From positions 1 through 64,000 of the forward strand of contig NZ_JAJONF010000009.1 in the NCBI RefSeq assembly GCF_021462265.1: a stretch of 64,000 bases of DNA, given 5' to 3'. This DNA is from Streptomyces shenzhenensis (GTDB lineage: Bacteria; Actinomycetota; Actinomycetes; Streptomycetales; Streptomycetaceae). The position numbers and the translations under genes were made by a program. Positions 45,715 through 55,226 of this stretch are shown piece by piece (the stretch's first letter is position 1; every line of letters starts with the position of its first letter). The notes under the pieces were generated by a model, which saw nothing but the letters and a program-made list of their open reading frames with translations, made no database searches and was not told the DNA's origin.

Positions 45715-48365
45715 CAGACGTTCACCGCCCTGCCGTCGGCGCCGGTCGCCCCGCGCGTGTACTTGGGGTGGATCAGCCCTACACAGGTGTACGGCAGTTC
45801 GCCGACCTCCTCCACCGGTACGCCTCGCTGCCCGGCGAGGAGCCGCACATGATCCAGGTCGGCGCCCGCCCCGGCCCGCGCCAGGATCTTCCAGGGCACC
45901 CGGCGCAGCAGCACCCGGGTGGTCTCGCCGACGCCCGGCTTGACGAGGTTCACGTCATGGATGCCGTACTCCTCGCTGATCCGCTCCACGGCCGCCCAGC
46001 CCTCCCAGGTGGGCGTGCGGTCGGCGACGGCCAGCTCCTTCACGGCCGCGTCCACCGCCTCCACGGTCTCCGCGAACCGCGCGGCCACCGCGTCGAGGAA
46101 GGCCACCGACACATCGGCCCCGGCCAGTTCGCGGTAGAACTTCGCGCCGTGGAAGTCGTCCGGCCCGACCAGGTCGGCCCGCAGCACGGTCCGCGAGATC
46201 AGCCCGGAGACGGTCGAGTTCAGGCACGCCGAGGGGATCAGGAAGTCCTCCCGGGTGCCGTACGTCCGCACGCACGACCCGGGGTCGGCCAGCACCGCGA
46301 TCTCCGGGTCGAAGCCGGAGACACCCGAGCGTTTTTCGAACTCCTCGACGGCGTCCGCGAGTTCCCGGGTGATCGCGCCCTTCCCGGTCCAGCCGTCGAC
46401 GAAGACGACGTCCCGCGGGTCGTGGTGGGCGGCCAGCCAGCGCAGCGCGTTCGCGTCGATACCGCGGCCGCGCACGATCGACACCGCGTAGTGCGGCAGG
46501 TCGAGGCCGTACCGGAACCGCGCCCAGCGGCGCATCAGCACGCCCACCGGGGTGCCGGCCCGCGCCAGCGACACCAGCACCGGCCGCGGGATGGGGGTCC
46601 CCCCGTTCGAGCGAAGCCGAGAATGGGGGAGCTCGGCCAGCACGGTCTCGGTGACCACCCCGACCGCCTCGGCGAGCCGCGCCGCGGAGGTCTCCAGGGC
46701 CGCGTGGAAGAGGGCCTGGTACTGGTCGCTGGGCTGGTACTCCACCGGCAGCGACTCGGCGTAGTGCGCGCCGCCGCTCTGGATCGCCTCCTCGCGCTCC
46801 TCGGTCGGTGCCTCCAGCGTGACGTCCGAGAGGTCCTGGAGCAGCCAGCCGACGTCCTCCGCCGGGTACGAGGAGAAGGCGGGGCCGCGGAGGGGCTCGG
46901 GCAGCATGGCGGGGCTCTCTTCGGTCGGCGCGGGGACGTACGACGGTACAACCGCGAGCAGGACGTGCGGGGCATGCGCACCGAGCCGGTCCAGCAGGCC
47001 GCCGGGGGCGTGCAGTTCGGGGGTGTCGCCGGCCGAGTCGACGAACAGGACGACGGCGTCGAAGCCGGCGCCGGCCACGTTGTACGCGTAGCGCTCGCCG
47101 GGGCCGTCGGCCGGGTTGTCGTGGGCCGGGAAGACGAGGCGGCTGCGGATGGCGTAGCCGGGGTCGTCGACGGCCAGGACGGGTGAGCGGGTGGTGGTGG
47201 AGTACCGCACCTCGGCGGCGACCAGGGCTTCCAGCTCGCGGGCGATGCGGAGGGGGGCGTACATCAGCTCTTCGAAGCCGAGCGTCAGTACGCGGCGGGC
47301 GTCGGCGGGGAGCGCTTCGGCGACCCGGGCCGCTATCGCGGGGAGGGCCGTTTCGAGGCGTATCCGGTGGGCCGGGGTGAAGCCGTGCCGTCCGCCGTCG
47401 GGGAGGCCCTGCGGCCAGCGCAGGTCGACGCGGGTGGGGTGAGGGGTGGTGCGGTTGCCGGTCTGGTGCGGCTGGGTGGGGGCTGGTCGCGCCCACCCGG
47501 CGGCAGCCGCGGATTCAGTACGGCCCCGCGCCCCTTCGGGGCGTTGCCCTTGAGGCCGACCACCGGTCCACCCGCCCAGGGGCGCGGGGAACTGCCCGGC
47601 CGGCCCCGACCCGGCCGCGGACGGCGCATCACCTGTCGCGGCACTCTCCTCGTACCGCGCGACCAGCTCCTGTCCCTTCTCCAGCACGCCCTCCGGCAGG
47701 CGTACGGTCCCCGACGCCGCCGCCACCAGGTCCACCCTGGCGCCGATCTCACCGGCGAAGTCCGCCAAGCGCCCCGCGTCCTCCCGCGACCGCATGTCCA
47801 CCAGAGCCACCACGACGTAACGTTTCCGTGGGTAACGGGCGTGCAGGTCCCGGATCGTGTTCAGGACCGTGTTGCCGGTGGAGAACTCGTCGTCGACCAG
47901 GACCAGCGGCCCGTCGGCGGCGAGCAGTGCGGGGTCCTCCGGCAGCAGCAGGTGGGACGTCGCGTGGGAGTGGGACTCCTCGAAGCCGCCGGCCGGGGTC
48001 ACCCCGGCGACCGGGCGGCGGGTGGAGTGCAGGTAGGGGGCGAGGCCGAGGCCGTCGGCGACGGAGTGGCCGAGGCCGGTCGCCGTCTCCGCGTAACCGA
48101 CGACCACCGCCCGCGCCGCCTCCCGCTCGCCGAGCAGGTCACGTACCCGCCGGCCGAGGGCGAAGCCGTGCCCGTACACCACCGACGGCGACTGCGGTAC
48201 GTGCTTGCCGAGCACGTTGGAGACCAGCAGGTGGGCCCGTCTGGGGTTGCGGCGCAGGGCGAGGCCGAGGAGGGCCGTCAGGCCGTCGTCGCCCACGAGT
48301 TCGACGCCGAGCCGCTCGGCGACCCAGCTGCCGGACCAGTCCCCGTTGTTCGCTGCGATGTTCAT
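45714..48365 (-). CDS. Fusion of phosphoribosyltransferase, TRSP domain and StiP-type cysteine protease
   Basis: ATG 48365. The 883 residues fall into three parts. (1) PRTase (about 1-245) with the PRPP motif LVLVDDEFSTGNTVLNTI. (2) TRSP domain (about 320-455) showing the name-giving TTTRSPVLAVDDPGYAIRSR. (3) StiP-like domain (about 470-880): FSSYPAEDVGWLLQDLSDV, VSLARAGTPVGVLMRRWARF, VFVDGWTGKGAITREL, EDFLIPSACLNSTVSGLISR. In Ter gene clusters these activities are often separate genes; here they are one chain. Two streptomycete intergenic repeats are embedded in frame (47470-47600 and 46593-46631). Role: steps toward a nucleoside-like metabolite, by published genome-context prediction. Confidence 0.85.
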   Translation of the reverse strand: MNIAANNGDWSGSWVAERLGVELVGDDGLTALLGLALRRNPRRAHLLVSNVLGKHVPQSPSVVYGHGFALGRRVRDLLGEREAARAVVVGYAETATGLGHSVADGLGLAPYLHSTRRPVAGVTPAGGFEESHSHATSHLLLPEDPALLAADGPLVLVDDEFSTGNTVLNTIRDLHARYPRKRYVVVALVDMRSREDAGRLADFAGEIGARVDLVAAASGTVRLPEGVLEKGQELVARYEESAATGDAPSAAGSGPAGQFPAPLGGWTGGRPQGQRPEGARGRTESAAAAGWARPAPTQPHQTGNRTTPHPTRVDLRWPQGLPDGGRHGFTPAHRIRLETALPAIAARVAEALPADARRVLTLGFEELMYAPLRIARELEALVAAEVRYSTTTRSPVLAVDDPGYAIRSRLVFPAHDNPADGPGERYAYNVAGAGFDAVVLFVDSAGDTPELHAPGGLLDRLGAHAPHVLLAVVPSYVPAPTEESPAMLPEPLRGPAFSSYPAEDVGWLLQDLSDVTLEAPTEEREEAIQSGGAHYAESLPVEYQPSDQYQALFHAALETSAARLAEAVGVVTETVLAELPHSRLRSNGGTPIPRPVLVSLARAGTPVGVLMRRWARFRYGLDLPHYAVSIVRGRGIDANALRWLAAHHDPRDVVFVDGWTGKGAITRELADAVEEFEKRSGVSGFDPEIAVLADPGSCVRTYGTREDFLIPSACLNSTVSGLISRTVLRADLVGPDDFHGAKFYRELAGADVSVAFLDAVAARFAETVEAVDAAVKELAVADRTPTWEGWAAVERISEEYGIHDVNLVKPGVGETTRVLLRRVPWKILARAGAGADLDHVRLLAGQRGVPVEEVGELPYTCVGLIHPKYTRGATGADGRAVNV
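46593..46631. repeat. Dispersed repeat (module B) inside coding sequence
   Basis: gggggtccccccgttcgagc continues to gaatgggggagc, the same hairpin repeat seen between genes at 59370-59420. It encodes in-frame ELPHSRLRSNGGTPIPR within the StiP-like domain (about residues 578-591). Confidence 0.7.
47470..47600. repeat. Dispersed repeat (module A) inside coding sequence
   Basis: gggggctggtcgcgcccac, ccgcgccccttcggggcg and aggggcgcggggaactgc are the same blocks found between genes at 2563-2640 and 58488-58556. Here they encode a low-complexity linker between the PRTase and TRSP domains (about residues 252-298). Confidence 0.7.
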
Positions 48366-48397
48366 GCGATCCCTGTGTCGTCGTCCCCTGGAGCCCG

Positions 48398-49570
48398 TCA
48401 ACCCGGTATCCCGGCGGCGAGCAGTTCCACGAAGCCGACGTCCTCGTTGGCCACGCCGAACACCTCGGCGCGGAGCATGGTCCGCTCGGCCCAGGCGCGG
48501 TGCGGCTTCACCTCGTTCATCTTGTTCGTGTAGGCCGAGCGAAGTACACCCCCGCCGCCGCGTTCCGGCCGCAGGATGTCCTGGGCGTCGGAGAACTCCT
48601 CGTGACTGACCACGGACAGTGCGTGCACGGGGATGACGTGGGACGGGTGGATGCAGGTCTTGCCGAGCAGTCCGTTGGCCTGGTCGAGGGAGATCTCCCT
48701 CAGCAGGCCGTCCATGGCGTGCTCGATGAGCCGGTTGCGCAGTTCCACGGCCTGCCCCTCCAGGAAGGGGCTGGTCCGCAGCATCGGCTTGAACATGCGC
48801 TCGGGAACCCGGAAGTACTCCCACACCGGGCCGGTCACCGTGAACCCGGTGCCGTCGGCCCGCCCGAGCATGTTCACCACGTCGGCGATGACGGAGGCGA
48901 TGATCTGCACGTCGTAGGCGGTCATGTCGGGGGCCCGCCGCAGCCCGTAGGACGAGCAGAAGTCGGTCACGCCGAGGCGCAGCGCCAGCACCTTGTCGCG
49001 GTACTTGCCGACGGCGCGGGCGATGCCCTCCAGGGCGTCCACGCGCGTCTCCCGGTACATCAGCTCGGGGGTCTCCAGCACCGGCATCCCGAACAGCCGG
49101 CGCCCGCTGTGCAGCACGGCGCCGTCCAGGGCCTGCAGGAAGGGGATGCCGCGCTCCTCGGTGAACTTCGGGAACACGAACCCGGAGAGCAGCGACACGC
49201 TCGCGCCCAGCCGTCGTACCAGGTCGGAGATCTGCTCGGGCTCCCGCACCCGGATGAAGAGCAGCGGAAGCGGCGCGCCCGCCCGCTCCCGCCCGGCCAG
49301 GTCGGCGAACTGCCGGACGAGGTTCTCCTCGCCGGCCACCACGTCCTCGTCGCCGATGGAGTCCTCCAGGCACAGCACCATCGAGACCACGCCGAGACCC
49401 GCCTGCTTGACGATGTCGTCGGCGAGCCGCGGCCGGGTGGCCGGGCTGTACAGCGTGGCGCCCAGGGCCGCGGAGAGCAGCCGCGCCGGGGAGTCGGCGG
49501 TGAACTCGCACGGCTCCTGGTGGAAGAGGCGCTGCCGCACCTCAGGTGCAATGTGCCCGAAATGACGCAT
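48398..49570 (-). CDS. CitE/HpcH-like TIM-barrel C-C lyase of the Ter cluster
   Basis: ATG 49570 follows ggggag. The 390-residue protein includes LYSPATRPRLADDIVKQ, MVLCLEDSIGDEDV with the acidic metal ligand, GFVFPKFTEE, FGMPVLETPELMYRE, ALRLGVTDFCSSYGLRR and KTCIHPSHVIPVHAL, all consistent with the citrate-lyase-beta/HpcH barrel. In published Ter clusters a lyase of this type accompanies the PRTase and HAD. It lies 32 bp upstream of the PRTase-StiP gene on the same strand, so the three form one operon. Confidence 0.83.
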   Translation of the reverse strand: MRHFGHIAPEVRQRLFHQEPCEFTADSPARLLSAALGATLYSPATRPRLADDIVKQAGLGVVSMVLCLEDSIGDEDVVAGEENLVRQFADLAGRERAGAPLPLLFIRVREPEQISDLVRRLGASVSLLSGFVFPKFTEERGIPFLQALDGAVLHSGRRLFGMPVLETPELMYRETRVDALEGIARAVGKYRDKVLALRLGVTDFCSSYGLRRAPDMTAYDVQIIASVIADVVNMLGRADGTGFTVTGPVWEYFRVPERMFKPMLRTSPFLEGQAVELRNRLIEHAMDGLLREISLDQANGLLGKTCIHPSHVIPVHALSVVSHEEFSDAQDILRPERGGGGVLRSAYTNKMNEVKPHRAWAERTMLRAEVFGVANEDVGFVELLAAGIPG

Positions 49571-49743
49571 AGAACTCCCCCGTGGCGTGCGAGCCTGTGA
49601 AATTGGTAAAGGGTGGCCGGTAATAGTACGTACAAAGCCATGTCGGAGGTTCCCGCCTGGCATGAATTTCAGGTAACCCGCCCGTGTCGGTCGCGAGGCC
49701 CCCCACGTTGTCGTGACCAGGACCGAGAGGGCAGGATGACCGC

Positions 49744-50529
49744 ATGACGCGCGCGATGCTGAAGGGGTCGAACGTCCCGCTGGAAGCCACCACAGTCCGG
49801 GCGGTGCTGCGCTGGACGCCCGGACAGGGAGTCCCGGACGTCGACGCCTCGGCGCTGCTCCTCGGCCCCGACGGACGTGTGCGATCCGACGAGGACTTCG
49901 TCTTCTACAACCAGCCCCGGCACCCCTCCGGGAAGGTCTGGCGGCTCGGCAAGAAGCGGGTGGCCGAGGGCCTCACCGACACCATCCAGACAGATCTCCC
50001 CGGTGTCGAGCCCACCGTCGGCCGAATCCTCCTGGTGGCATCGGCGGACGGTGTCCCGTTCGAACACGTACCCGCCCTGCGCATCCTGCTGTACGACGCC
50101 GCGTCACCCGACGCCGAGGCGCTGGCCCACTTCGACATCAAGCCGGAGACCGGCGCCGAGACGGCCCTGATCTGCGGCGAGCTGTACCGCAGGGGCGAGG
50201 GCTGGAAGTTCCGCGCGCTCGGCGAGGGCTACAGCAACGGCCTGAAGGGCCTGGCCACGGACTTCGGCATCTCGGTGGACGAATCGGAACCGCCGGAGGA
50301 ACCGCCGGCCTCCATGCCGCTCCCGCCCGAGCAGCCGACCTCGGTACCCGTCCAGCCGGCGTACGGCTATCCGCAGCCACCGGCGACCCACGGCTACCCC
50401 CAGCCCGCCTACACCCAGCAGCAGCAATCGGGCTACGGCTATCCCCCGCCGGCCCCGGTCCCGGTGGCGACGGTCCCCAACCCGGACTTCCGGCTGCCTC
50501 CGCAGGGCCCGCAGTTCATCGGCCGCTAG
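49744..50529 (+). CDS. TerD-family protein with Pro/Tyr/Gln-rich tail
   Basis: The TerD fold covers residues 1-180: [65 protein letters not shown] and [21 protein letters not shown] 75-residue low-complexity tail follows ([20 protein letters not shown]). TerD-type domains bind Ca2+; the Ca-binding Asp residues of VDASALLL and SDEDFVFY are kept. It is divergent from the lyase operon, sharing its promoter region. Confidence 0.87.
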   Translation: MTRAMLKGSNVPLEATTVRAVLRWTPGQGVPDVDASALLLGPDGRVRSDEDFVFYNQPRHPSGKVWRLGKKRVAEGLTDTIQTDLPGVEPTVGRILLVASADGVPFEHVPALRILLYDAASPDAEALAHFDIKPETGAETALICGELYRRGEGWKFRALGEGYSNGLKGLATDFGISVDESEPPEEPPASMPLPPEQPTSVPVQPAYGYPQPPATHGYPQPAYTQQQQSGYGYPPPAPVPVATVPNPDFRLPPQGPQFIGR

Positions 50530-50624
50530 CCGGAGGTCTGGGGCGCGGGGCCGTGTCGATGTGCGGCTCCGCCCCGTGGGCGCGCCCCACGACGGCGCCG
50601 CGCCCGCGGCCAGGGAGGGGCGGA

Positions 50625-51359
50625 CTAACGTTCCGCCGTCTTGTACCCCCGTCCCCACTGCAGCCCCCACCCGTACAACCGGTCCAGCTCCCCCTGGAAG
50701 CCGTACACGAACTTCACCTCACGCCGGACGACCAGCTCCCCCTTCACGTTCTCGATCATCACCACCGCACACGACCGGGCCTGGGGATGCCGTTCGTCGA
50801 GGCCGATCTCGATGCGCGGACCGTTGCTCGGGTACAGCGTGACGACGGCGTGGGTGCGGTCGAACGCCGGCGTCTGGTCGTAGATGTACACGAACACCAG
50901 CAGCCGCTTGATGTTGTCCCGGTGATCGAGGTTGATGTACATCGTCTCGCCGGACGCCGACCCGAACCGGTCGTCGCCGCTGAGCTTGACGTACGGCGGT
51001 GCGTTCACGTCGCCGAGCAGGCCGCCGAGCGGCTGGACGACCCCCTTCGCCCCGTCGGCCAGCTCGTACAGCGCCCCGAGGTCGAGGTCGACGTTGACCA
51101 TGCTCTGCCCGTGTCCGATCACCTCCGGCGGCCTGAGCGCCTTGAAGGGGTGGCGCAGCAGACTCTTGCGCTGTTCGCCGTCGAAGTCGGACGTCCGCAT
51201 CCGCCAGCTCAGGTTGATCCGCAGGTTGCCGGTGGCCGCGCCCTGCTTGGTGAGGGACACCTGCTGGTGCCGCCTGGTGAGCTCGATGGCGTTGGACGCG
51301 GCGCTGCCCGAGTCGAACTCGGCCGCCTTCCCGCCCAGCAGCCCGTCGAAGAAACCCAT
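50625..51359 (-). CDS. TerA-like tellurium-resistance family protein
   Basis: ATG 51359 (MGFFDGLLGGKAAEFDSGSA) follows gggggcggg. The 244-residue protein includes VSLTKQGAATGNLRINLSWR, VDLDLGALYELADGAKGVVQ, FGSASGETMYINLDHRD, FVYIYDQTPAFDRTHAVVTL and FVYGFQGELDRLYGWGLQWG. This matches the TerA-type branch of the TerD superfamily. It is a soluble partner of TerD/TerC complexes at the membrane. Confidence 0.82.
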   Translation of the reverse strand: MGFFDGLLGGKAAEFDSGSAASNAIELTRRHQQVSLTKQGAATGNLRINLSWRMRTSDFDGEQRKSLLRHPFKALRPPEVIGHGQSMVNVDLDLGALYELADGAKGVVQPLGGLLGDVNAPPYVKLSGDDRFGSASGETMYINLDHRDNIKRLLVFVYIYDQTPAFDRTHAVVTLYPSNGPRIEIGLDERHPQARSCAVVMIENVKGELVVRREVKFVYGFQGELDRLYGWGLQWGRGYKTAER

Positions 51360-51388
51360 TCCCGCCCCCAGTAGCTCCTGCCGATGCC

Positions 51389-51418
51389 TGGGGGCGGCCG
51401 ACCGGTCGGCCGCCCCCA
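51389..51418 (-). terminator. Strong terminator between DUF475 and TerA-like genes
   Basis: A perfect hairpin tgggggcggccg-accggt-cggccgccccca lies 60 bp after the DUF475 stop. Confidence 0.85.
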
Positions 51419-51477
51419 TCAGAGCGTTCCTCGTCGCGGAGGGCGTCACACCCTCCGTTTTCGGCCCGCGAGCCGGT

Positions 51478-52623
51478 TCAGACCCCGGACGAGACCTCAG
51501 CCATGTCGTCCGACCCCGCTTTTCCCTCGGCCGCCGCAAGCCGCTGGTTGCGCCGTACGGAGGACCAGAACGACCAGCCGATCAGGACGACGCCGACGAG
51601 ACCGGTGATGACCTCGTTGATCTGGTACTGGATGGTGACCATCAGGATCACGGCCAGCGCGCCGATCGCGTAGTGGGCGCCGTGCTCCAGGTAGACGTAG
51701 TCGTCCAGGGTGCCCTGGCGGACCAGGTAGACGGTGAGCGAACGGACGTACATGGCGCCGATGCCGAGGCCGAGGGCCATGAGCACGATGTCGTTGGTGA
51801 TGGCGAACGCGCCGATCACGCCGTCGAAGGAGAAGGACGCGTCGAGGACCTCCAGGTAGAGGAACATGAAGAACGCGGCCTGGCCGGCCAGCAGCACCGC
51901 CGATTTCTTCTTGCCGGTGCGCTCGGCCTCTTCCTCCTGCTCGTGCTCGCGCTCCTCCTCGGCCTCCAGCCGGTCCTCGAAGAACCCGGAGAGGCCACCG
52001 ACGATCATGTACGTGATCAGGCCGGCGATACCGGCGATCAGCACCGTCTGCGCCTTGTCGGTGTGGCCGCCGCCGTGCTGGTGGGCGTGGGTGGCGAAGG
52101 TGAAGGAGGTGATCAGCAGGACGATCAGGGCGATGCAGACCGACAGCATGTCGACCTTGCCGAGCCTGGCGAGGGGGCGTTCGATCCAGCGCAGCCACTG
52201 GATGTCCCGGTCCTCGAAGATGAAGTCGAGGAAGATCATCAGCAGGAACATGCCACCGAAGGCGGCGATCGCCGGGTGGGCGTCGGTGACCAGCTGCTGG
52301 TAGCGGTCCTTGTTGTTGAGCGCGAGGTCGACGGCCTCGATGGGGCCCATCTTGGCGGTGATCGCGACGATGACGACAGGGAAGACCAGCCGCATGCCGA
52401 AGACCGCGATGAGGACGCCGACCGTGAGGAAGATCTTCTGCCAGAAGTCGTTCATCTTCTTCAGGATTCCGGCGTTGACGACCGCGTTGTCGAACGACAG
52501 GGAGATCTCGAGGACGGCAAGGATGGCCACGATGCCGAAGGCCTCCCACCCCCCGTAGAAGACCGCGGCGACCAGGCCGAGCGCGGTGATCGCGAACGAC
52601 CAGCCGAAGGTTTTCAGAAGCAC
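51478..52623 (-). CDS. DUF475/TerC-like integral membrane protein
   Basis: The 381-residue protein has about nine TM helices. Two internally related acidic motifs lie in helices: LEISLSFDNAVVNAGILKKM near residue 38 and VLDASFSFDGVIGAFAITND near residue 260, as in TerC-family metal transporters. A highly charged cytosolic loop (EAEEEREHEQEEEAERTGKK) sits before the second half. A His-rich HAHQHGGGHTDK loop may bind metal. It is probably a metal-efflux or membrane anchor partner for TerD proteins. Confidence 0.85.
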   Translation of the reverse strand: MLLKTFGWSFAITALGLVAAVFYGGWEAFGIVAILAVLEISLSFDNAVVNAGILKKMNDFWQKIFLTVGVLIAVFGMRLVFPVVIVAITAKMGPIEAVDLALNNKDRYQQLVTDAHPAIAAFGGMFLLMIFLDFIFEDRDIQWLRWIERPLARLGKVDMLSVCIALIVLLITSFTFATHAHQHGGGHTDKAQTVLIAGIAGLITYMIVGGLSGFFEDRLEAEEEREHEQEEEAERTGKKKSAVLLAGQAAFFMFLYLEVLDASFSFDGVIGAFAITNDIVLMALGLGIGAMYVRSLTVYLVRQGTLDDYVYLEHGAHYAIGALAVILMVTIQYQINEVITGLVGVVLIGWSFWSSVRRNQRLAAAEGKAGSDDMAEVSSGV

Positions 52624-52751
52624 TGGCTACCCAATCGTGTATGTACGGGTCTCGCTCGCGCCGTACTCGGCTTTACTCACTGTTGACCACGAAGTCTAGA
52701 GGGAACCCGTGTCCTACGGCTCGGTCGGCCCCCAATCCGGCGGAGAAGGTC

Positions 52752-53327
52752 CTATGAGACGTTCACTCCGAAGTCGAGCGCGATGCCCCGCAGACCGGAG
52801 GCGTACCCCTGGCCGACGGCCCGGAACTTCCACTCGTTCTGGTAGCGGTAGAGCTCGCCGAAGATCATGGCGGTCTCGGTGGAGGCGTCCTCGGACAGGT
52901 CGTAGCGGGCGAGTTCCTGGCCGTCGGCCTGGTTGACGACCCGGATGAAGGCGTTGGAGACCTGGCCAAAGGTCTGGGCGCGCTCGTCCGCCATGTGGAT
53001 CGAGACCGGGAACACGATCTTGTCGCAGTTGGCCGGCACCTTGGGCAGGTCGACCAGAATCGATTCGTCGTCGCCCTCGCCCTCACCGGTGAGGTTGTCG
53101 CCGGTGTGCTCCACGGAGCCCTCCGGGCTCTTGAGCTGGTTGTAGAAGACGAACCACTCGTCGCCGAGGACCCGGCCGCCCTGGCACAGCAGTGCGCTGG
53201 CGTCCAGGTCGAAGGGGGCGCCGGTGGTGGAGCGGGCGTCCCAGCCGAGTCCGATCATGACGTTGGTGAGGTTCGGTGCGGCCTTGGAGAGGGAGACATT
53301 GCCCCCCTTGGCGAGCGTGACGCCCAT
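52752..53327 (-). CDS. terD: TerD family Ca2+-binding stress protein (copy 1)
   Basis: The 191-residue protein opens [20 protein letters not shown]. Calcium-binding blocks are [30 protein letters not shown] and [13 protein letters not shown]; the end is [14 protein letters not shown]. It has all canonical Asp residues. It is a close paralogue of the gene at 53445-54020 in the same direction, with a hairpin between them. Confidence 0.93.
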   Translation of the reverse strand: MGVTLAKGGNVSLSKAAPNLTNVMIGLGWDARSTTGAPFDLDASALLCQGGRVLGDEWFVFYNQLKSPEGSVEHTGDNLTGEGEGDDESILVDLPKVPANCDKIVFPVSIHMADERAQTFGQVSNAFIRVVNQADGQELARYDLSEDASTETAMIFGELYRYQNEWKFRAVGQGYASGLRGIALDFGVNVS

Positions 53328-53371
53328 GATGATGGTCCTCCCCTAGCGGTGTTTCTCCGGTTGTCCTGCGC

Positions 53372-53406
53372 GTCCGGCGCCGACCGTAAACGGTGCGGCG
53401 CCGGAC
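53372..53406 (-). terminator. Hairpin between the two terD genes
   Basis: gtccggcgccg ... cggcgccggac, an 11-bp perfect stem about 40 bp after the upstream terD stop. Confidence 0.7.
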
Positions 53407-53444
53407 AGTGCGGACGTGCGAACGCCCCGGGGCGTTCGTGAGGC

Positions 53445-54020
53445 TCAGACGTTGACGCCGAAGTCCTGGGCGATGCCGCGCAGGCCGGAGGCGTAGCCCT
53501 GGCCGATGGCGCGGAACTTCCACTCCGCTCCGTTGCGGTACAGCTCGCCGAAGACCATGGCGGTCTCGGTCGAGGCGTCCTCGGACAGGTCGTAGCGGGC
53601 GATCTCGGCGCCGCCCGCCTGGTTCACGACGCGGATGAACGCGTTGCGGACCTGGCCGAAGGACTGCTGGCGGTTGTCGGCGTCGTAGATCGACACCGGG
53701 AAGACGATCTTGTCGACGTCGGCAGGGACCGCGGCGAGGTTGACCTTGATCACCTCGTCGTCGCCCTCGCCCTCACCGGTGAGGTTGTCGCCGGTGTGCT
53801 CGACCGAGCCCTCGGGGCTCTTGAGGTTGTTGAAGAAGACGAAGTTCTGGTCGCTGGCGACCTTCCCGGCCGAGTTCAGCAGGAGCGCGCTGGCGTCCAG
53901 GTCGAAGTCGGTGCCGGTGGTGGTCCGGACATCCCAGCCCAGACCGACGAGGACCGCGGTCAGACCGGGGGCCTCCTTCGTCAGCGATACGTTGCCGCCT
54001 TTGCTGAGGCTGACTCCCAC
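53445..54020 (-). CDS. terD: TerD family Ca2+-binding stress protein (copy 2)
   Basis: GTG 54020 is selected because ggagga lies immediately before it; the ATG at 54032 is inside that site. The product has 191 residues, exactly the length of its neighbour. Motifs are [52 protein letters not shown] and the end [10 protein letters not shown]. It is likely involved in Ca2+-dependent response to tellurite, redox or envelope stress. Confidence 0.93.
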   Translation of the reverse strand: MGVSLSKGGNVSLTKEAPGLTAVLVGLGWDVRTTTGTDFDLDASALLLNSAGKVASDQNFVFFNNLKSPEGSVEHTGDNLTGEGEGDDEVIKVNLAAVPADVDKIVFPVSIYDADNRQQSFGQVRNAFIRVVNQAGGAEIARYDLSEDASTETAMVFGELYRNGAEWKFRAIGQGYASGLRGIAQDFGVNV

Positions 54021-54214
54021 GAGTCCTCCCATGTGTGTCCAGGGGCGGGGAGCCCCCGTGGTGCTTCGGATACCGGATCAACGTCTCGATCCTAGTGACG
54101 GGTTCCCGCCGCATGCAGGCCCTGGACCCCGAAGAATCACGGGGTGTCGGCCGTGCCGCCCCCTAGGGGGCCCGGAGAACCGGCCCCGCGAGGGCGGCAA
54201 GGGCCGCGAGGGCG

Positions 54215-54673
54215 TCACAGCGCGTCGAGCGCCGTCACGTAGTCGTTCAGGTCACGGGCGTCCGGCAGGCCGTTGACCACGGTCCACCGCACGACACCCT
54301 CCTTGTCGATGACGAAGGTGCCGCGGACGGCGCAGCCCTTGGCCTCGTCGAAGACGCCGTAGGCGCGGGAGGTCTCTCCGTGCGGCCAGAAGTCGCTCAG
54401 CAGCGGGTACTCCAGGCCCTCCTGCTCGGCGAAGACCCGCAGGGTGTGGATGGAGTCGTTGGAGACGGCCAGCAGCTGGGTGTCGCGGTCCTCGAACCTC
54501 GGCAGGTTGTCCCGCAGCTCGCACAGCTCGCCGGTGCACACGCCGGTGAAGGCGAAGGGATAGAAGAGCAGCACCACGTTCTTCTCGCCACGGAATTCGG
54601 ACAGCTTCACGGCCCGGCCGTGGTTGTCCTTGAGCTCGAAGTCGGGCGCCTTGTCGCCGACCTGGATCGCCAT
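54215..54673 (-). CDS. ahpE: Peroxiredoxin (AhpE/AhpC-TSA type)
   Basis: ATG 54673 ([20 protein letters not shown]). The 152-residue thioredoxin-fold protein has peroxidatic Cys in [19 protein letters not shown]; a second Cys five residues on (TGELC) could form an atypical disulfide, as in AhpE-like enzymes. Later motifs are [18 protein letters not shown] and [14 protein letters not shown]. It reduces peroxides in the cytosol. It lies between terD and DUF3052, the order known near aceE in streptomycetes. Confidence 0.9.
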   Translation of the reverse strand: MAIQVGDKAPDFELKDNHGRAVKLSEFRGEKNVVLLFYPFAFTGVCTGELCELRDNLPRFEDRDTQLLAVSNDSIHTLRVFAEQEGLEYPLLSDFWPHGETSRAYGVFDEAKGCAVRGTFVIDKEGVVRWTVVNGLPDARDLNDYVTALDAL

Positions 54674-54749
54674 CGCGCTTCCCATCGTCAGGGGCTGTTC
54701 GGGTGAGACCACCCTAAGGCGGCGGCCCCCGCGCGGCGATCACGGCCGG

Positions 54750-54782
54750 CCGGTGGACGGACCGGCACGGTCCGTCCACCGG
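54750..54782 (-). terminator. Strong terminator after DUF3052 gene
   Basis: ccggtggacggaccg-gca-cggtccgtccaccgg is a perfect 15-bp stem starting 6 bp after the stop. Confidence 0.88.
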
Positions 54783-54788
54783 CGGGGC

Positions 54789-55226
54789 TCAGCGCTTCTT
54801 GGCGGCCGCCTTCGGCGTGTTCAGCCGGCTTCCGTTCCAGTCCTTGCCGACGCTGACGCTCTTGGTCTGCGAGAGGCCGGCGGTCGTGACCGCCTCGCCG
54901 ATGTCGCTCGGCTCGACGTAGCCGTCGCGGCCGGTCTTCGGCGTCAGCAGCAGGATCGAGCCGCCCTCTTCGAGGAAGCCGAGGGCGTCGACCAGCGCGT
55001 CCGTCAGGTCGCCGTCATCCTCCCGGAACCACAGCACCACGGCGTCGGCCACGTCGTCGTAGTCCTCGTCCACCAACTCGGTGCCGATGGTGTCTTCGAT
55101 GGACTCGCGGAGCTCCTGGTCGACGTCGTCGTCGTAGCCGATCTCCTGGACCACCTGGTCTGGCTGGAACCCCAGCCTGACGGCAGGGGTGGTCCGCTCC
55201 TCCGCGTGGTCCGCGGTCGCGCTCAC
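54789..55226 (-). CDS. DUF3052 family protein
   Basis: GTG 55226 follows aggaggcaac. The 145-residue acidic protein includes LGFQPDQVVQEIGYDDDVDQ, VVLWFREDDGDLTDALVDAL, GSILLLTPKTGRDGYVEPSD and SVSVGKDWNGSRL. It has no catalytic motif and a Rossmann-like alternation. It is conserved divergent to aceE in actinomycetes; function unknown. Confidence 0.85.
   Translation of the reverse strand: MSATADHAEERTTPAVRLGFQPDQVVQEIGYDDDVDQELRESIEDTIGTELVDEDYDDVADAVVLWFREDDGDLTDALVDALGFLEEGGSILLLTPKTGRDGYVEPSDIGEAVTTAGLSQTKSVSVGKDWNGSRLNTPKAAAKKR

Noticed and set aside
48400..49511. N-terminal extension of the PRTase-StiP frame up to 49511
   Set aside because: The extension overlaps the CitE-like gene in another frame and is Arg/Gly noise. 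The protein proper begins at MNIAANNGDW (48365).
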